Positions 10,688-21,035 of a stretch of DNA of 64,000 nucleotides are shown here, piece after piece; positions within the stretch are counted from its first letter, which is position 1, and each line of letters starts with the position of its first letter. Under the pieces are notes generated by a model. The model saw only the letters and a list, made by a program, of their open reading frames with translations, ran no database searches and had not been told where the DNA came from. Source of the stretch: Pinus tabuliformis (lineage: Eukaryota; Streptophyta; Pinopsida; Pinales; Pinaceae); assembly GCA_031772625.1 (NCBI GenBank), contig CM062808.1:143756605-143820604 (forward strand), in the 5' to 3' direction. The position numbers and the translations under genes are program-made.

Positions 10688-11972
10688 TGTTGTTCCATTT
10701 AAGGAACAATGGATGTTCCTCTTAAGGAACACTAGCCATTCCTTTTAAGGAACAACAGAGGTTTCTTTATTTAATTTTTGTTCTGTTCCTCTTAAGGAAC
10801 AACTATTGTTCCTCTTAAGGAACAACATTCGTTCCTCTTAAGGAACAACAATCTTACGTGATCATATTTTTGTAGTTTCTCTTAAGGAATAGCTATTGTT
10901 CCTCTTAAGGAATAGCAGTCGTTCCTCTTAAGGAACAACATCTTTGCATGTTCATATATTTTTGTTGTTCCTCCTAGGGAACAACTGATGTTCCTCGTAA
11001 GGAACGGCAACTATTCCTCTTAAGGAACAGTCGTTTGACGCTTTATTTTTGTTATTCCTCTTAAGGAATAACACTTCTGTGTGTTTCTATTTTTGTTGTT
11101 CCTCTTAAGGAACAATTGTTGTTCCTCTTAAGGAATAGCAGTCATTCCTCTTAAGGAACAACAACCATTCCTCTTAAGGAACAGCAGCCATTCCTCTTAA
11201 GGAACAACACTTCTACATGTTTCTATTTTTGTTGTTCCTCTTAAGGAGTAGCAGTCGTTCCTCTTAAGGAACATCACCTTCGCATGTTTCTATTTTTCAT
11301 TGTTCCTCTTAAGGAACAGCAGTCGTTCCTCTTAAGGAACAGCAACCATTCCTCTTAAGGAACATCATTTTCGCGTGTTTCTATTTTTGTTGTTCCTCTT
11401 AAGGAACAACAACTCTGTGTGTTCATATTTTGTTGTTCCTCTTAAGGAACAGTAATCCACGTGTATTTTATTTTTGTTGTTCCATTTAAGGAACAGTTGT
11501 TGTTCCTCTTAAGGAACAGCAGCCGTTCCATTTAAGGAACAACAATATCGCCTGCTTACATTTGCGCTGTTCCTCTTAAGGAACAATTGTCATTCCTTTT
11601 AAAGGAACAATAGTTTCGCTATTTTTTTTACTTTCTGTCATTCCTTCTAAGGAACAACAATTTCGATTTGGAGTGTTTTTTAGGCTATTCCACCAAAGGA
11701 TCAGCACTTTATTTTGCGTCTGTTTTAGTTGTTGTTCTACCTAAGGAATAGTTGTTGTTCCTCTTAAGGAACAACAGTTTCGTGTGAAATTTTATTTATT
11801 TTTTTATTTTATTTTTTTATTTTTTTCGTTCCTCTTAAAGGAACCGTAGTTTTGTGTGCAGCTATCTTTTTACTGTTCCTCTTAAGGAACAACAGTTGTT
11901 CCATCTAAGGAGCAACACTTTTTGAGTGCATTTTTTTTATTTTTTTTATTTTTGTTCCTCTTAAAGAACAAC
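10688..11972. repeat. Array of about 38 short palindromes, unit GTTCCTCTTAAGGAAC
   Basis: Between the end of B's integrase and its accessory ORF, a GTTCC-TCTTAA-GGAAC motif occurs about 38 times by eye. Copies vary at one to three positions; ATTCC/GGAAT, CATTTAAGG and CTTTTAAGG variants are common. Many copies extend to a 7-8 bp stem, TTGTTCC...GGAACAA, around a six-base loop. Spacers of 5-45 bp often contain TTTCTATTTTTGTTG, giving a looser higher-order period. The unit is noncoding in all frames. In RNA each unit would form a small hairpin. Function unknown. Confidence 0.9.
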
Positions 11973-12357
11973 ACTTTTTTTTGTGAATAATTTTTCACTC
12001 TTCATGATCTTTTGAAAGCAAGAATACAAATTTGTGTAAGGACACAAAAACTAGAGTTTACTAAAATAAGCAATTCAAAGAAAAATTATCATCTTTAATG
12101 AGATTTCTTTGTATTGATAAGAAAAAGGAAAGGATACAACTATCTATATCACTTTGTTGTCCTTATTTTCACTAAAACTCAAATTGATTGATTATTTTTA
12201 TCATGTTGTTTCTTCCCTAATTTTCATAATTTTCTTTGATTACTATTATTGAATAAGAATAAGGGCATATTTTCTTCTATTGAGATGTTCAGACTTCTTC
12301 CCCCATCCCTACTCTTAAGGAGTGTTGAGCCATCGTCTATATATAAATAGGAAGTTC
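11973..12357. other. AT-rich noncoding stretch of element B
   Basis: Follows the palindrome array. It contains a TATATAAATAGG string near 12340, which could be a chance TATA match next to the microsatellite. I see no ORF or repeat of note. Confidence 0.4.
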
Positions 12358-12385
12358 TATATATATATATATATATATCTATATA

Positions 12386-12442
<57 letters not shown>
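12358..12442. repeat. (AT)n microsatellite
   Basis: About 85 bp of nearly pure AT dinucleotide with two embedded CT interruptions. The Tyr/Ile run of an ORF across it is an artefact of the repeat. Confidence 0.95.
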
Positions 12443-12445
<3 letters not shown>

Positions 12446-13389
12446 CTAACAATTCTATGATTTGTCAGATGGAGGATAGGGGGTATCATCAAGAGCTAGC
12501 CTACCATGATCATAAGGAAGCAGTGATGTGGCATTCCCACTATGGCCACCACACCAGGGATATGGTCCAATGGACACATTAGAAAAATAAAAGTCGTTGG
12601 AACAGGAGGTCTCATCATGAGCCAGCCTATCCACCTTTCACTCTTTCTCGGTGAATGGCATTGTGATTCATCTGGTTACCAAGCCAGCACAATGGCCTCC
12701 ATTCTGACATCACAAGGCACTTTCCTAGGCATACATAAAGGATTATGGTTCCAAAGGGTGAAAAAGCAACTTTGTCAAGGTTATAAACACCTATGGGCAA
12801 CAGAGCTCTGCTGATGGTATTGGAGTCATATTTTTCAACATCAATAGTAATTATAAACCCTTTTCTTATTTCTTTATCTTTATTTCAAAAGAGATTATGT
12901 TCCCAATTCCCTTTGAACCTTTTATGCATGAAATATCGTTTAAAAAATTCAATCATAACAGTTTAAGTGAAATAATGACCGCATAGAATTTTACCTACGT
13001 TAGCTGTCCTTTTCCCTTTTTCACATCACTCCATAGCATCTCCATATTTATTCATGATTTTCATCTTAAGCCTCAATTTTAGCAACTCGATACTTTTTGT
13101 GATCTTTTCATGAATATGTACACCTTGCCCTTTTTACACTGTACGATTACTATCTAGTACGTCGCTCCTCCATTTAAGTAGTCAAGGATGACCTATCATT
13201 TTTCATGGGGGCGCGGGTGACTTCCAAAATACTCCTGCATACGTGTCAGTCTTTTATTTGGGTGTACTAGGCTGCATCAGATCCCTTAATAGCAAATTTT
13301 AATAGTATTGATGTTAAAAAAAGGTTATTATCCGATATGCACAGTTTGTTCTTCCATTGTTATCTCTGTGTATTGCTGTGTAAAAATAA
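12443..13389. other. Unassigned part of element B before the accessory ORF
   Basis: Short overlapping ORFs at 12443-12814 have no recognisable motif and there are stops in all frames. This may be the decayed start of the accessory gene or an older insertion. I could not assign it. Confidence 0.4.
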
Positions 13390-13568
13390 CAGTGTGCAGA
13401 ACTTAGATGAAATGGGAGGATGATCAGTACATAACGAGCCACAGGTACTAGCAGTTTCTGATGCTGCACAAGAAATTTTAGTAAGGGCTAGATGGATCGC
13501 ATATTTTACACGACTATAGCAACCCCATGAAACTGTGGCTATCGAATTTTTGCAGAATTTGCAGGATG
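13390..13568 (+). pseudogene. Element B accessory ORF, 5' part, split by element D
   Basis: A + frame reads VLAVSDAAQEILVRARWIAYF and ends at IEFLQNLQD directly at the D insertion. It continues in the same frame across the GGATG target copy at 34806. Internal stops at about 13414 and 13519. See the 34806-37364 entry for the domain description. Confidence 0.65.
13564..13568. other. Target-site duplication of element D, left copy
   Basis: GGATG directly before the left LTR, identical to 34801-34805 directly after the right LTR. A perfect 5-bp duplication. Confidence 0.9.
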
Positions 13569-14820
13569 TGTTAACACCCAGGTTGTTCCCTATGACTCCC
13601 AAGGGAATACGGCCGGGGTAACCACTAACCAATCTTTTAATCACTGTTTCTAGCCAAACTGTGATCAGAGAGGGCTCTCTCTTTATGATTTTGTATCTTC
13701 AATGATAGTGTTTTAGGCTAGGTATTGAGCACAGGTTATGTTTATGTTTTTGGTTGATGAAACTCCTTTTAGATTTCAGTGATGTGTTTTCAAAGAGGTT
13801 GAATACCATTGGGCAATGGAGTCTGTGGCTATATGTGTTTGAAACTTTGAGATGAAAGGCGGAACTTACAGGGCCATTTGAGTGTTTAATAGAACAGATT
13901 TTTTGATTAAATGACAGGAAACAGGTAACACAAACAGTGAAAGCATTCAAGAATTTTAACTTATTGTTTAAATATTTCCAACAAACAGTTTTGAAAGAAA
14001 GGGACAGATGTCTCAGGGGCAAACTTGATTCCCTGGGAATGTCTATCACAGCAAAAGACACAGTTTTGAAATGCAGCAATTAAGAATTACAATTCTGTTA
14101 CTGTATCTGAGGAAAACATGTATAATAGCTCAGTTTGAGTTCAGGGTAATCATGGATTAAGTCCTGGAACCATTCTTTTACCTTGCTATTAAGTGTAAAA
14201 CATTTAAACAACAAAAGAGAACAAAAGACTCGAAAACACATAACAAAGAGATTTGAGAATACTTATTGTTTTATGCAACACCCTGGAATCCTGTACCATT
14301 CATCTTTCACCACAATACATCAAAGTACACCAAGCCTTGGAAATTCCATTCTTCCTTTGTATTACTTCTCTGAAAATATTACAGCAAGTGAGAGTCTTCA
14401 AAAGAAAATTACAACAACCCCTTCAGCGTCTGTGAAGGGTGTCTATATACTTGCGGTGGTTTACAAAATATCTGAGTTCTGAGTTATCTCAGATTTAACA
14501 TTCTCACCAACTCTTAAGATATTATGACCAGAAATTTATTACAGCATTGAATTCAAAATAAATGCGCCTTAATGTTCTGTCAGAAGATATTTTAGCCTTT
14601 GGGATCTGCTGAGTCGGTTGAGATACTTTGAGTAAATGCTGGAGAACCTGACTTTATGGCTTGTACGCTGTATTTCGGGTTTGTCACCTGTGATTGTGAC
14701 TGCTGCTTGTGTTGAGTCAATGGTTCTGCTGAGTTGGCTCAGCCTCTGCCTATTCCTTGTAGATATTTTTCATCAAAATTGTGCCTGCGCATGTCTGCTT
14801 ATTCGCCTGGAGAATTGGCG

Positions 14821-17800
14821 CTACTGGTTCTGGCCTGACAAAATTGTCTGTGTCAAATTCCTCCAGACATCCTGTGTGGGCAGTTGGTGTGCTAAGATTG
14901 CCCCTAAAGTTTCATCTGCTTCTGTGAACTTGAAGAAGTTAGGCGGTGTATCAAACAGATGCTCAATTTCATTCATAATGAAAAATAGGTTATCCACCCT
15001 ATCATACATAGTCTGCCCTGTGGCTGGCCCTGCGTCCGCTGAAGTACTGGGCGGTTTTGCAATCTCTGCTCCTGCATGGGCATCAATCCTTTTATTGTAA
15101 TTGTCTAGGGTGAGCAGTCTTCCTACACTGCTTAAAATGCTGGGGAGGCCTCTGTTCTGTAATGCCAAGAATTTTTCCAGGAATTTGTTGATTTCAGTCT
15201 GCATGTCCTGTGTTCTCCTCTCCAGTGTTCCAACTAGACTTCTTAGTGTTAGGACTCGTTTAACTACTGAGATTGTTTCAGTCCTGTTAGTGATTCCCAT
15301 GGCAGCCAGTTGAGAGCTAGTTTTGTTATTTAAAACATTAACCATCCTGCTGGCAGCATCTGGCATGTGTCCAAGGCTTACCCTGGCTCTCTGTATTTCT
15401 CTGTTTGCTTTGGTGATGAGCACCATTTGCTCATCCATAGTCTCAATATATTGCCATTGGTTGGCAATGGACCGCCCAATGTTACTCCAGAGCACTGCTT
15501 TCATTTCTGCTGTCACCTTTTCTAGTGCCAGCTCTTTTTCCAGTTCAACTATTCTTCTTTTGAGAGCTCTTACCTCTCTCTCCTTTGCTGCCTCATTCTA
15601 TTTGCTCTTGTCAAACTTTTCATTTACCTTAGCCAAAGTTTTCTTGACCTCATCAAGCTCCTTCATTTGAGATTCAAGGACTTGGATCTCAGCTTGCAGC
15701 TTCTGCATGTCTAGACTAGGAGTCTGTTCCGTTGGTGTAGTTGTTGCTGTGGATGGCGCTGTAGCTTCTGTTTGCTGAGGAGGAGGAGTAGTTGTTGGAG
15801 GGACTTCCTCAAGATTTATTATCACAGGAGGAGGCTGGGAGGGTTGGCCCTCTTCTCTTTGCTTCAGCGCTTCTTGTAGTGCTGCCTTTGCAGTTTCAGT
15901 TTGTCCTAGCTGGTCTTGAATCCTAACCAGCTCTTTGTATAGGGATACCAGCAGGTCTGTAGTATCCTTTTCTTGCCTTTGCTGGGCAACTTCATCTGTT
16001 TGTGGATGGATGGTGGCTGGGAGCTTGATTTTCTTTCTTAGGGCTGCCATGTCTGCATCCCTTATCTTCAGGAGTTCTTGGATGCCTTTGACATCTTTAG
16101 GATCATGTCCTATATCTATAATTACCTCTTCCAAGGACTTGATCTTATTGTCCTTGGCTTGTGATGATGCTCTTTCTAATTCCAGCTGAGAGGCTGTGTT
16201 ATCCAGGCTGCTCTTTAGTTTGTAGTTCTCCAATGTCTCATCTGCCAGGGAGGCATACACCATTTCACCAGTTTGCTTATGTAATTCAATCTTATCCATA
16301 GGGTGTATGTATTTGGCAAGAACCTCCATGTTGGTTCTTAGATAGTCCGAGGTGGACTGAGGATGCAGAGTTGTGGGCATGAAGTGGCTCATTATCATTT
16401 TGCCTTCACTCACATCAAAAGCAGACATGAGTCTCTGCTGGTTGCTAGGAGCCAGGTTTAACAAGTGATTATACAGCTGCACTTTAATGGGATCACTCCT
16501 CCTTTTGATGTCAATGAATTGTTGTTTTATACTTGACTGCCCTTCTCTATGTTGACCGGAGGAGCTAACCTCTCCTCCTGTAGCTCTATCATGTTCATGT
16601 TGAAATGAACTAGCTGAAACTTCTCCACTGGGTGGGCCCATGCCCATGGCTTGCCTTACTGCTATATCCTCCTCTTGGGAGTCATTCAGTCTTTGTCTCT
16701 TCTCTCCTCAATTGAAGGATGAGGTCTGGGGGGTCTCTCTCTCCCTTTTCCTAGTCAAATCCTCCTTCTGTGGTGTTTGGAGGACTGAGATGTCAACACT
16801 GGTTTCTGTCCTGGGAGGCACCACTGTTTGAGGCTGCTGCTCAGTGGAGCTTGGTAAATCAGTCCCCTTTTCTTGCTGCAAGGGCTGCTGTTCACTAGAC
16901 TGTTCCTCTTCTTGTTGCTGCCCCAGTTCTTGCTGTTCCATCTCCTCTTGCTGCTGCAGCAGTGTATCCACTTCTTCTTCTGTCAATGGAGGTGGCTGTT
17001 CCACCTGCTTCCCTTTATCTTTGCTTGCTGTCTGTGGTGTCTTTTCGGCACTTTGTTGCTGTGCTGCTGAGGATGTAGTAGCTGCTCCAATTTGCTTTCT
17101 GTAGGAGAGGGGCACCTGTCCACAAGTTTCCAAGTCAGCTTCCTTTTGCACATTCCTAGCCTCTTTCTCAAGTAATTCTTCATTAGTGACTTGTTCTACT
17201 AGTGTACCCTCTTCCCAATCTGGTGCATTGGCATACTTTTCAATTTCAGGTTGTCTTTTATGTGCATAGTTGCCCAATTTGTATCTAATCCTCTTGAGGG
17301 AGATAGAGTGATTGGGGTCATAGGGAATCCACTCAAAACTGGTTTGCAGTCTGAGGCCCTCCAGGATCCTGTCTGCCTCTTTCCACCCTTCCTTGCTTTT
17401 GTTATATAGGAAGGGACCTAGCTGGCTCCTTACCTTCAATTGTGACTTCTTGTTCTTGCTCTGAAAATTAAGGTAGTCTGAGTTCCCAAACTGCCTGAAA
17501 TATTCCAAGGCAAAAAGCCTCATGGGGACATACCTTGGCAACCTAAATGGGTTCAATTCACAGCCATATATCCTAATGACTGTGTGATTCTGGTAGAAGT
17601 ACCAATTGCCAATGTTGTAGACCTTATTCAAGTGGAGAATTCTCCTCATATCATCGGTTAGTCTAGGAGGAGGGGCACCTTGCAGCACTGTTAGGGCTGG
17701 ATGAACAAATAAATCAATAAACTCACAGTATGTATAGGGTGACACTGAGGTACAATGAAAAATAGAGGTCCAGAAAACAACTGATCTTGGACTTCCTTGG

Positions 17801-18588
17801 GCATTGAGTGGCCTCAAAGGAACAGAGAAGGTGGCTGGCTGGTAAAACAGGAATAAGTGGTATATATAGGAGGTGTACCTGAAAAGTCTCTCCCTCCTCA
17901 AATTCATGAACTGCTCATGGATTTTCTCTGCTATGTAAGTTGCATAATCATACTGCACAGCTGGAGGCTTACCAGGGGCAAATATAGACAGCATTGCCAT
18001 GATGCTGTCATCTACATCCTCCATTCCCCTGAATCCTAGGACATAGCCAATTAAATCCACCAACATTCTGCCCAAGTCATTCAGATATTGATACCCAATA
18101 GGAGGGGTTCTGACTGTTTCAGAGCCTGGTGTGACAAATAGTTGGTTGATTTTGACAATCTGGTCACTGGACAACTTGCTCCCTCTGTTTATCAAATTCT
18201 GCATAGATAGAGGGGTCAGTTGCTTGGCTGTATTGAAGCGCAGCATTTGATTTATGCTTTCTGGGGTAATCTGGAACAGGACTAGGCCTGTGGGGCTGAT
18301 GACTGCTCTTTGGCTGGGGTCATAGCATTCTTGGCAGCTGTAAATAAGTTCTGGCATAGGGTTGACTTGGGGAAGGTTGTATATGGGCAAATTTGAATCC
18401 CAAATCCCCAAGATATCTGCCCCACTCAGGTGCTGGGCTTTTAACTCATTCATCATTTGGACATTGTATTTGGTTCCCATAGGGAACCAGTCCAGCATTT
18501 GATAGTCCATGTCTCCCAGGGGTTTCCATGCTAATTCCTGGTGAGGAGCATTGAGGGGCTTAATATTTAGAGCAATAGGGGTCTCCAT
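14821..18588 (-). pseudogene. LTR-encoded accessory ORF, 3' LTR copy of element D
   Basis: Same reading frame as 28828-32610, beginning METPIALN at 18588 and ending SGQNQ at 14821 (1256 codons including stop). Two stops break it: TGA at 16708-16710, where the other LTR has CGA, and TAG at 15598-15600, where the other has CAG. Both are C-to-T on the coding strand. The pieces are 626, about 369 and about 258 codons. The stop that breaks the right copy (29701-29703) is absent here, so between them the two LTRs show that the whole frame was open when D inserted. Confidence 0.85.
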
Positions 18589-19202
18589 AGTTCTTCAAGT
18601 TGCAAGAATTGCAGGTGGACAAGTAAAAATGGTAGAAACACAGACTGTAGGTGGTTCTCTGTGGAAAACAGTGGATTTTTAGAGTATCAGAGGGGAATTC
18701 ACCAAATAGCAATTGAAATACTATTGGAGTTTAGTGATAAAACTTCTCTGTGGTCTAACTGAACTCTTGGAGCGGGTGAATTGTGTCTACCAGGAAATCT
18801 GCCGGGAAACACAGAATTACAGTGGTTTTACGTGAATTACAGGTTTTTAAAGCTCGGCAGGTACTTGTTGGCTTTCACAACTACAATGGTGGACGAGTAA
18901 CTGGAAATGAACGGTGCAAATATCGTTTTTAATGGTCCATTATCCCTCTGAGCAATTTGCAAGTTTAATGACAGTCGTATGGAGGGCGAAACAGTGTAAA
19001 TACCTGTAATTCGATGAGCAGAGGTTGAACAGAGGTGCACAGTTGCTGCTGAGGAGGTCGCCCGGGCTAAATCAACAGGTTGGCGAAAATTTGGGTGCAA
19101 ACGGTCATGCAGAGCGACCACTAGCAACAATGGTAAAAATGAGAAAAACACGGGAATTTTTGGTAAATATGGGTTTTTTACCAACTTGGCGCTTTTTTGT
19201 AA

Positions 19203-19258
19203 TGACGTCAGCATGACGTCAATGGTGGGTCACGGTGAGGTGACGTCAGCTGTCGTCA
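19203..19258. promoter_or_regulatory. TGACGTCA cluster, 3' LTR copy of element D
   Basis: TGACGTCA palindromes at 19203-19210, 19214-19221 and 19241-19248, and a mutated fourth, TGTCGTCA, at 19251-19258. They match the four perfect copies at 33226-33281. TGACG(TCA) is the core bound by plant bZIP (TGA/HY5-type) factors; binding here is inferred. Confidence 0.65.
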
Positions 19259-20777
19259 TCGGGCGACGTGGCAGTGGATGACTGGTCAAAGGGGGCGATG
19301 AGGTGGCAACCAAGTCAGCGGTGAGGTGGACGAATCGCAGAGGCAGGTACGAGCGGACAAGGACGTGGCGGTGGGTCAGCGGCAAACAGGTGGCAGTCAA
19401 ACCGTAGCGGTCACGGTTAAAGCCTTAACCGCCACGGTTTCTCGGGGCGGTTTGGGTACGGCGCGGAGGTTGTCAGGCCCGGCTCCGAGATAGGTGAGCG
19501 CCTGACGCGTGGAGGAGGCGTGACATGTCGCAACGTCATCTTCTCGGGACTTAACGTACCGCCACAGGATGCGCTCCGATATTGATGTGGACCGTCGGAT
19601 CTGAGGAGCTTGATCCGACGGCAGGCGGAGGAGGAAGATGCGCGCTGCTTAATGCGGGCGGAAAACATTACAATTTGTGGGTTTTTATTGGTTTTTTCAA
19701 ATATTTTCGTTTAACCAGTCATGTGGTAGTATTTGGGAATGTGCCAAAGGCGGGTTTTGATTTTTGTAACCTTTGCAAAGGATTTCATAGGCCAAAGGGG
19801 TTTTGATAGGGGTTTTATGCATGCAGAGGTGGTTTGAGGGGAAAATTAAATTGCAGCAAAGGGGAAATGGGGTGGAGTAGGTTCACCAAAGTGGCCAGAT
19901 GCCATTATGGTCCCTTCTGAAAGATACATGGCTATTATGCCTAGGGGAGGGGATATATATAAGATTTGGGGCTTTATACACCTTAGTGTTAGTATTATTA
20001 GGGGAAAGGGTAAAATAGGGGGTTATATAGTAGAATTAGTAGTTAATATGAGTGAAGGAGGGGGATTTAAGAGTAGATCAAAATGAAAAGACTTCAGATC
20101 AAAATGTGCATTCTGAATGAACTAGAACCACCATACAACCATGATCATTCTTCATAAATCTCAGCTAACAGAAAGGGGATGTTAGTAATGGATTAGAGAG
20201 GGAAAGAGGGAGGTTAGTGATGCTCTTTGCTGTGACTTCATGGAATTAACCACTTTGTTTGCTGATAGATTTTTTGCCTTGGCAAAACACCTTTTGACAA
20301 CTGTGTAATGGTGATCATATCCTTTCTGCAACCACAACTGCCTACCCAGCTATTTTGCCTAGCATTTTTTGTTTCTTCTTGGAGGGGCACTTGGACTTGC
20401 AACCCTCAATTGCCTTTTCTTTTCTTTGGCTTTTTCCTTTTTCTTTCTATCTACATCTACCCTTATCTCTTCCAAGGTCCCAGATTAAACTTTTGGGAAC
20501 CTTTGCTTCTCTACCTGAACTACTTGTCTGCCAAGATTAAGCTGTTTGGACAGACTTGTTTCTCTATTCTATAACTCAAAATTGAAACATGGCATGATCC
20601 AGTTTAGACTGTTGAATCATCCACAAAATTTGAAATGAGGCCCTCAACATTTGGAACACTTCACACACCTCTGATTTCCTGGGAAATATGGGATCTTTGT
20701 AGTACCAAAGCAGAGCATATTTGGATTTTCTATGGTCAATCATGAAATATGAAACCTATTACTATAGGTATCCAACA

Positions 20778-21035
20778 GTGGCTCCACATGGGGATGGTTT
20801 TTCTTTTGAAAGACCAAGAACAGCAGGTTAGATTGCCTTGTTCCTTGACTACCCATCTTAATCTTTGAAATCTGCTGCATATAACTTGTCAAAATTGTGT
20901 GCCATTTCTTGGAGAACCTCTGATTCTATCTGCCTGTTGCTGCTAGGTGCAGCGCTTGGAAAAACCTCTTTTTACAATTTAAAACAGAAAAGGATATGTA
21001 CATCTGCATATTTACAATGAACCCTTGGATTTCAC
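20778..21035 (-). other. Element D 3' untranslated interior
   Basis: Between the pol stop and the 3' LTR. No good polypurine tract touches the LTR: the minus-strand sequence there ends ATGTGGAGCCAC, with a purine-rich AAAAGAAAAA some 20 bases upstream. Nothing coding. Confidence 0.5.

Larger units (their letters stand above)
13569..20777 (-). repeat. Element D 3' LTR (7209 bp giant LTR)
   Basis: On the + strand it starts TGTTAACACCC and ends GGTATCCAACA. It is a direct repeat of 27576-34800 and differs by scattered substitutions plus 16 bp of indels: 12 and 3 bp, both in frame within the LTR ORF, and 1 bp in a poly-A run near 33170. D is transcribed leftward, as its gag-pol shows, so this is the downstream LTR. 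It contains a complete but broken copy of the LTR ORF (14821-18588) and the GC-rich leader with TGACGTCA motifs. Confidence 0.95.

Noticed and set aside
10688-11972. CRISPR-like array of short repeats
   Set aside because: Spacing is irregular, repeats are short self-palindromes, the context is a plant retrotransposon and there are no cas genes.
12322-12582. ORF with a long Tyr/Ile run
   Set aside because: Translation of the (AT)n microsatellite.
16844-17104. Cys/Ser-rich ORFs on the + strand (also 30866-31126)
   Set aside because: Antisense shadows of the Gln/Glu-rich part of the LTR ORF (CTG/TTG repeats); present in both LTRs for that reason only.
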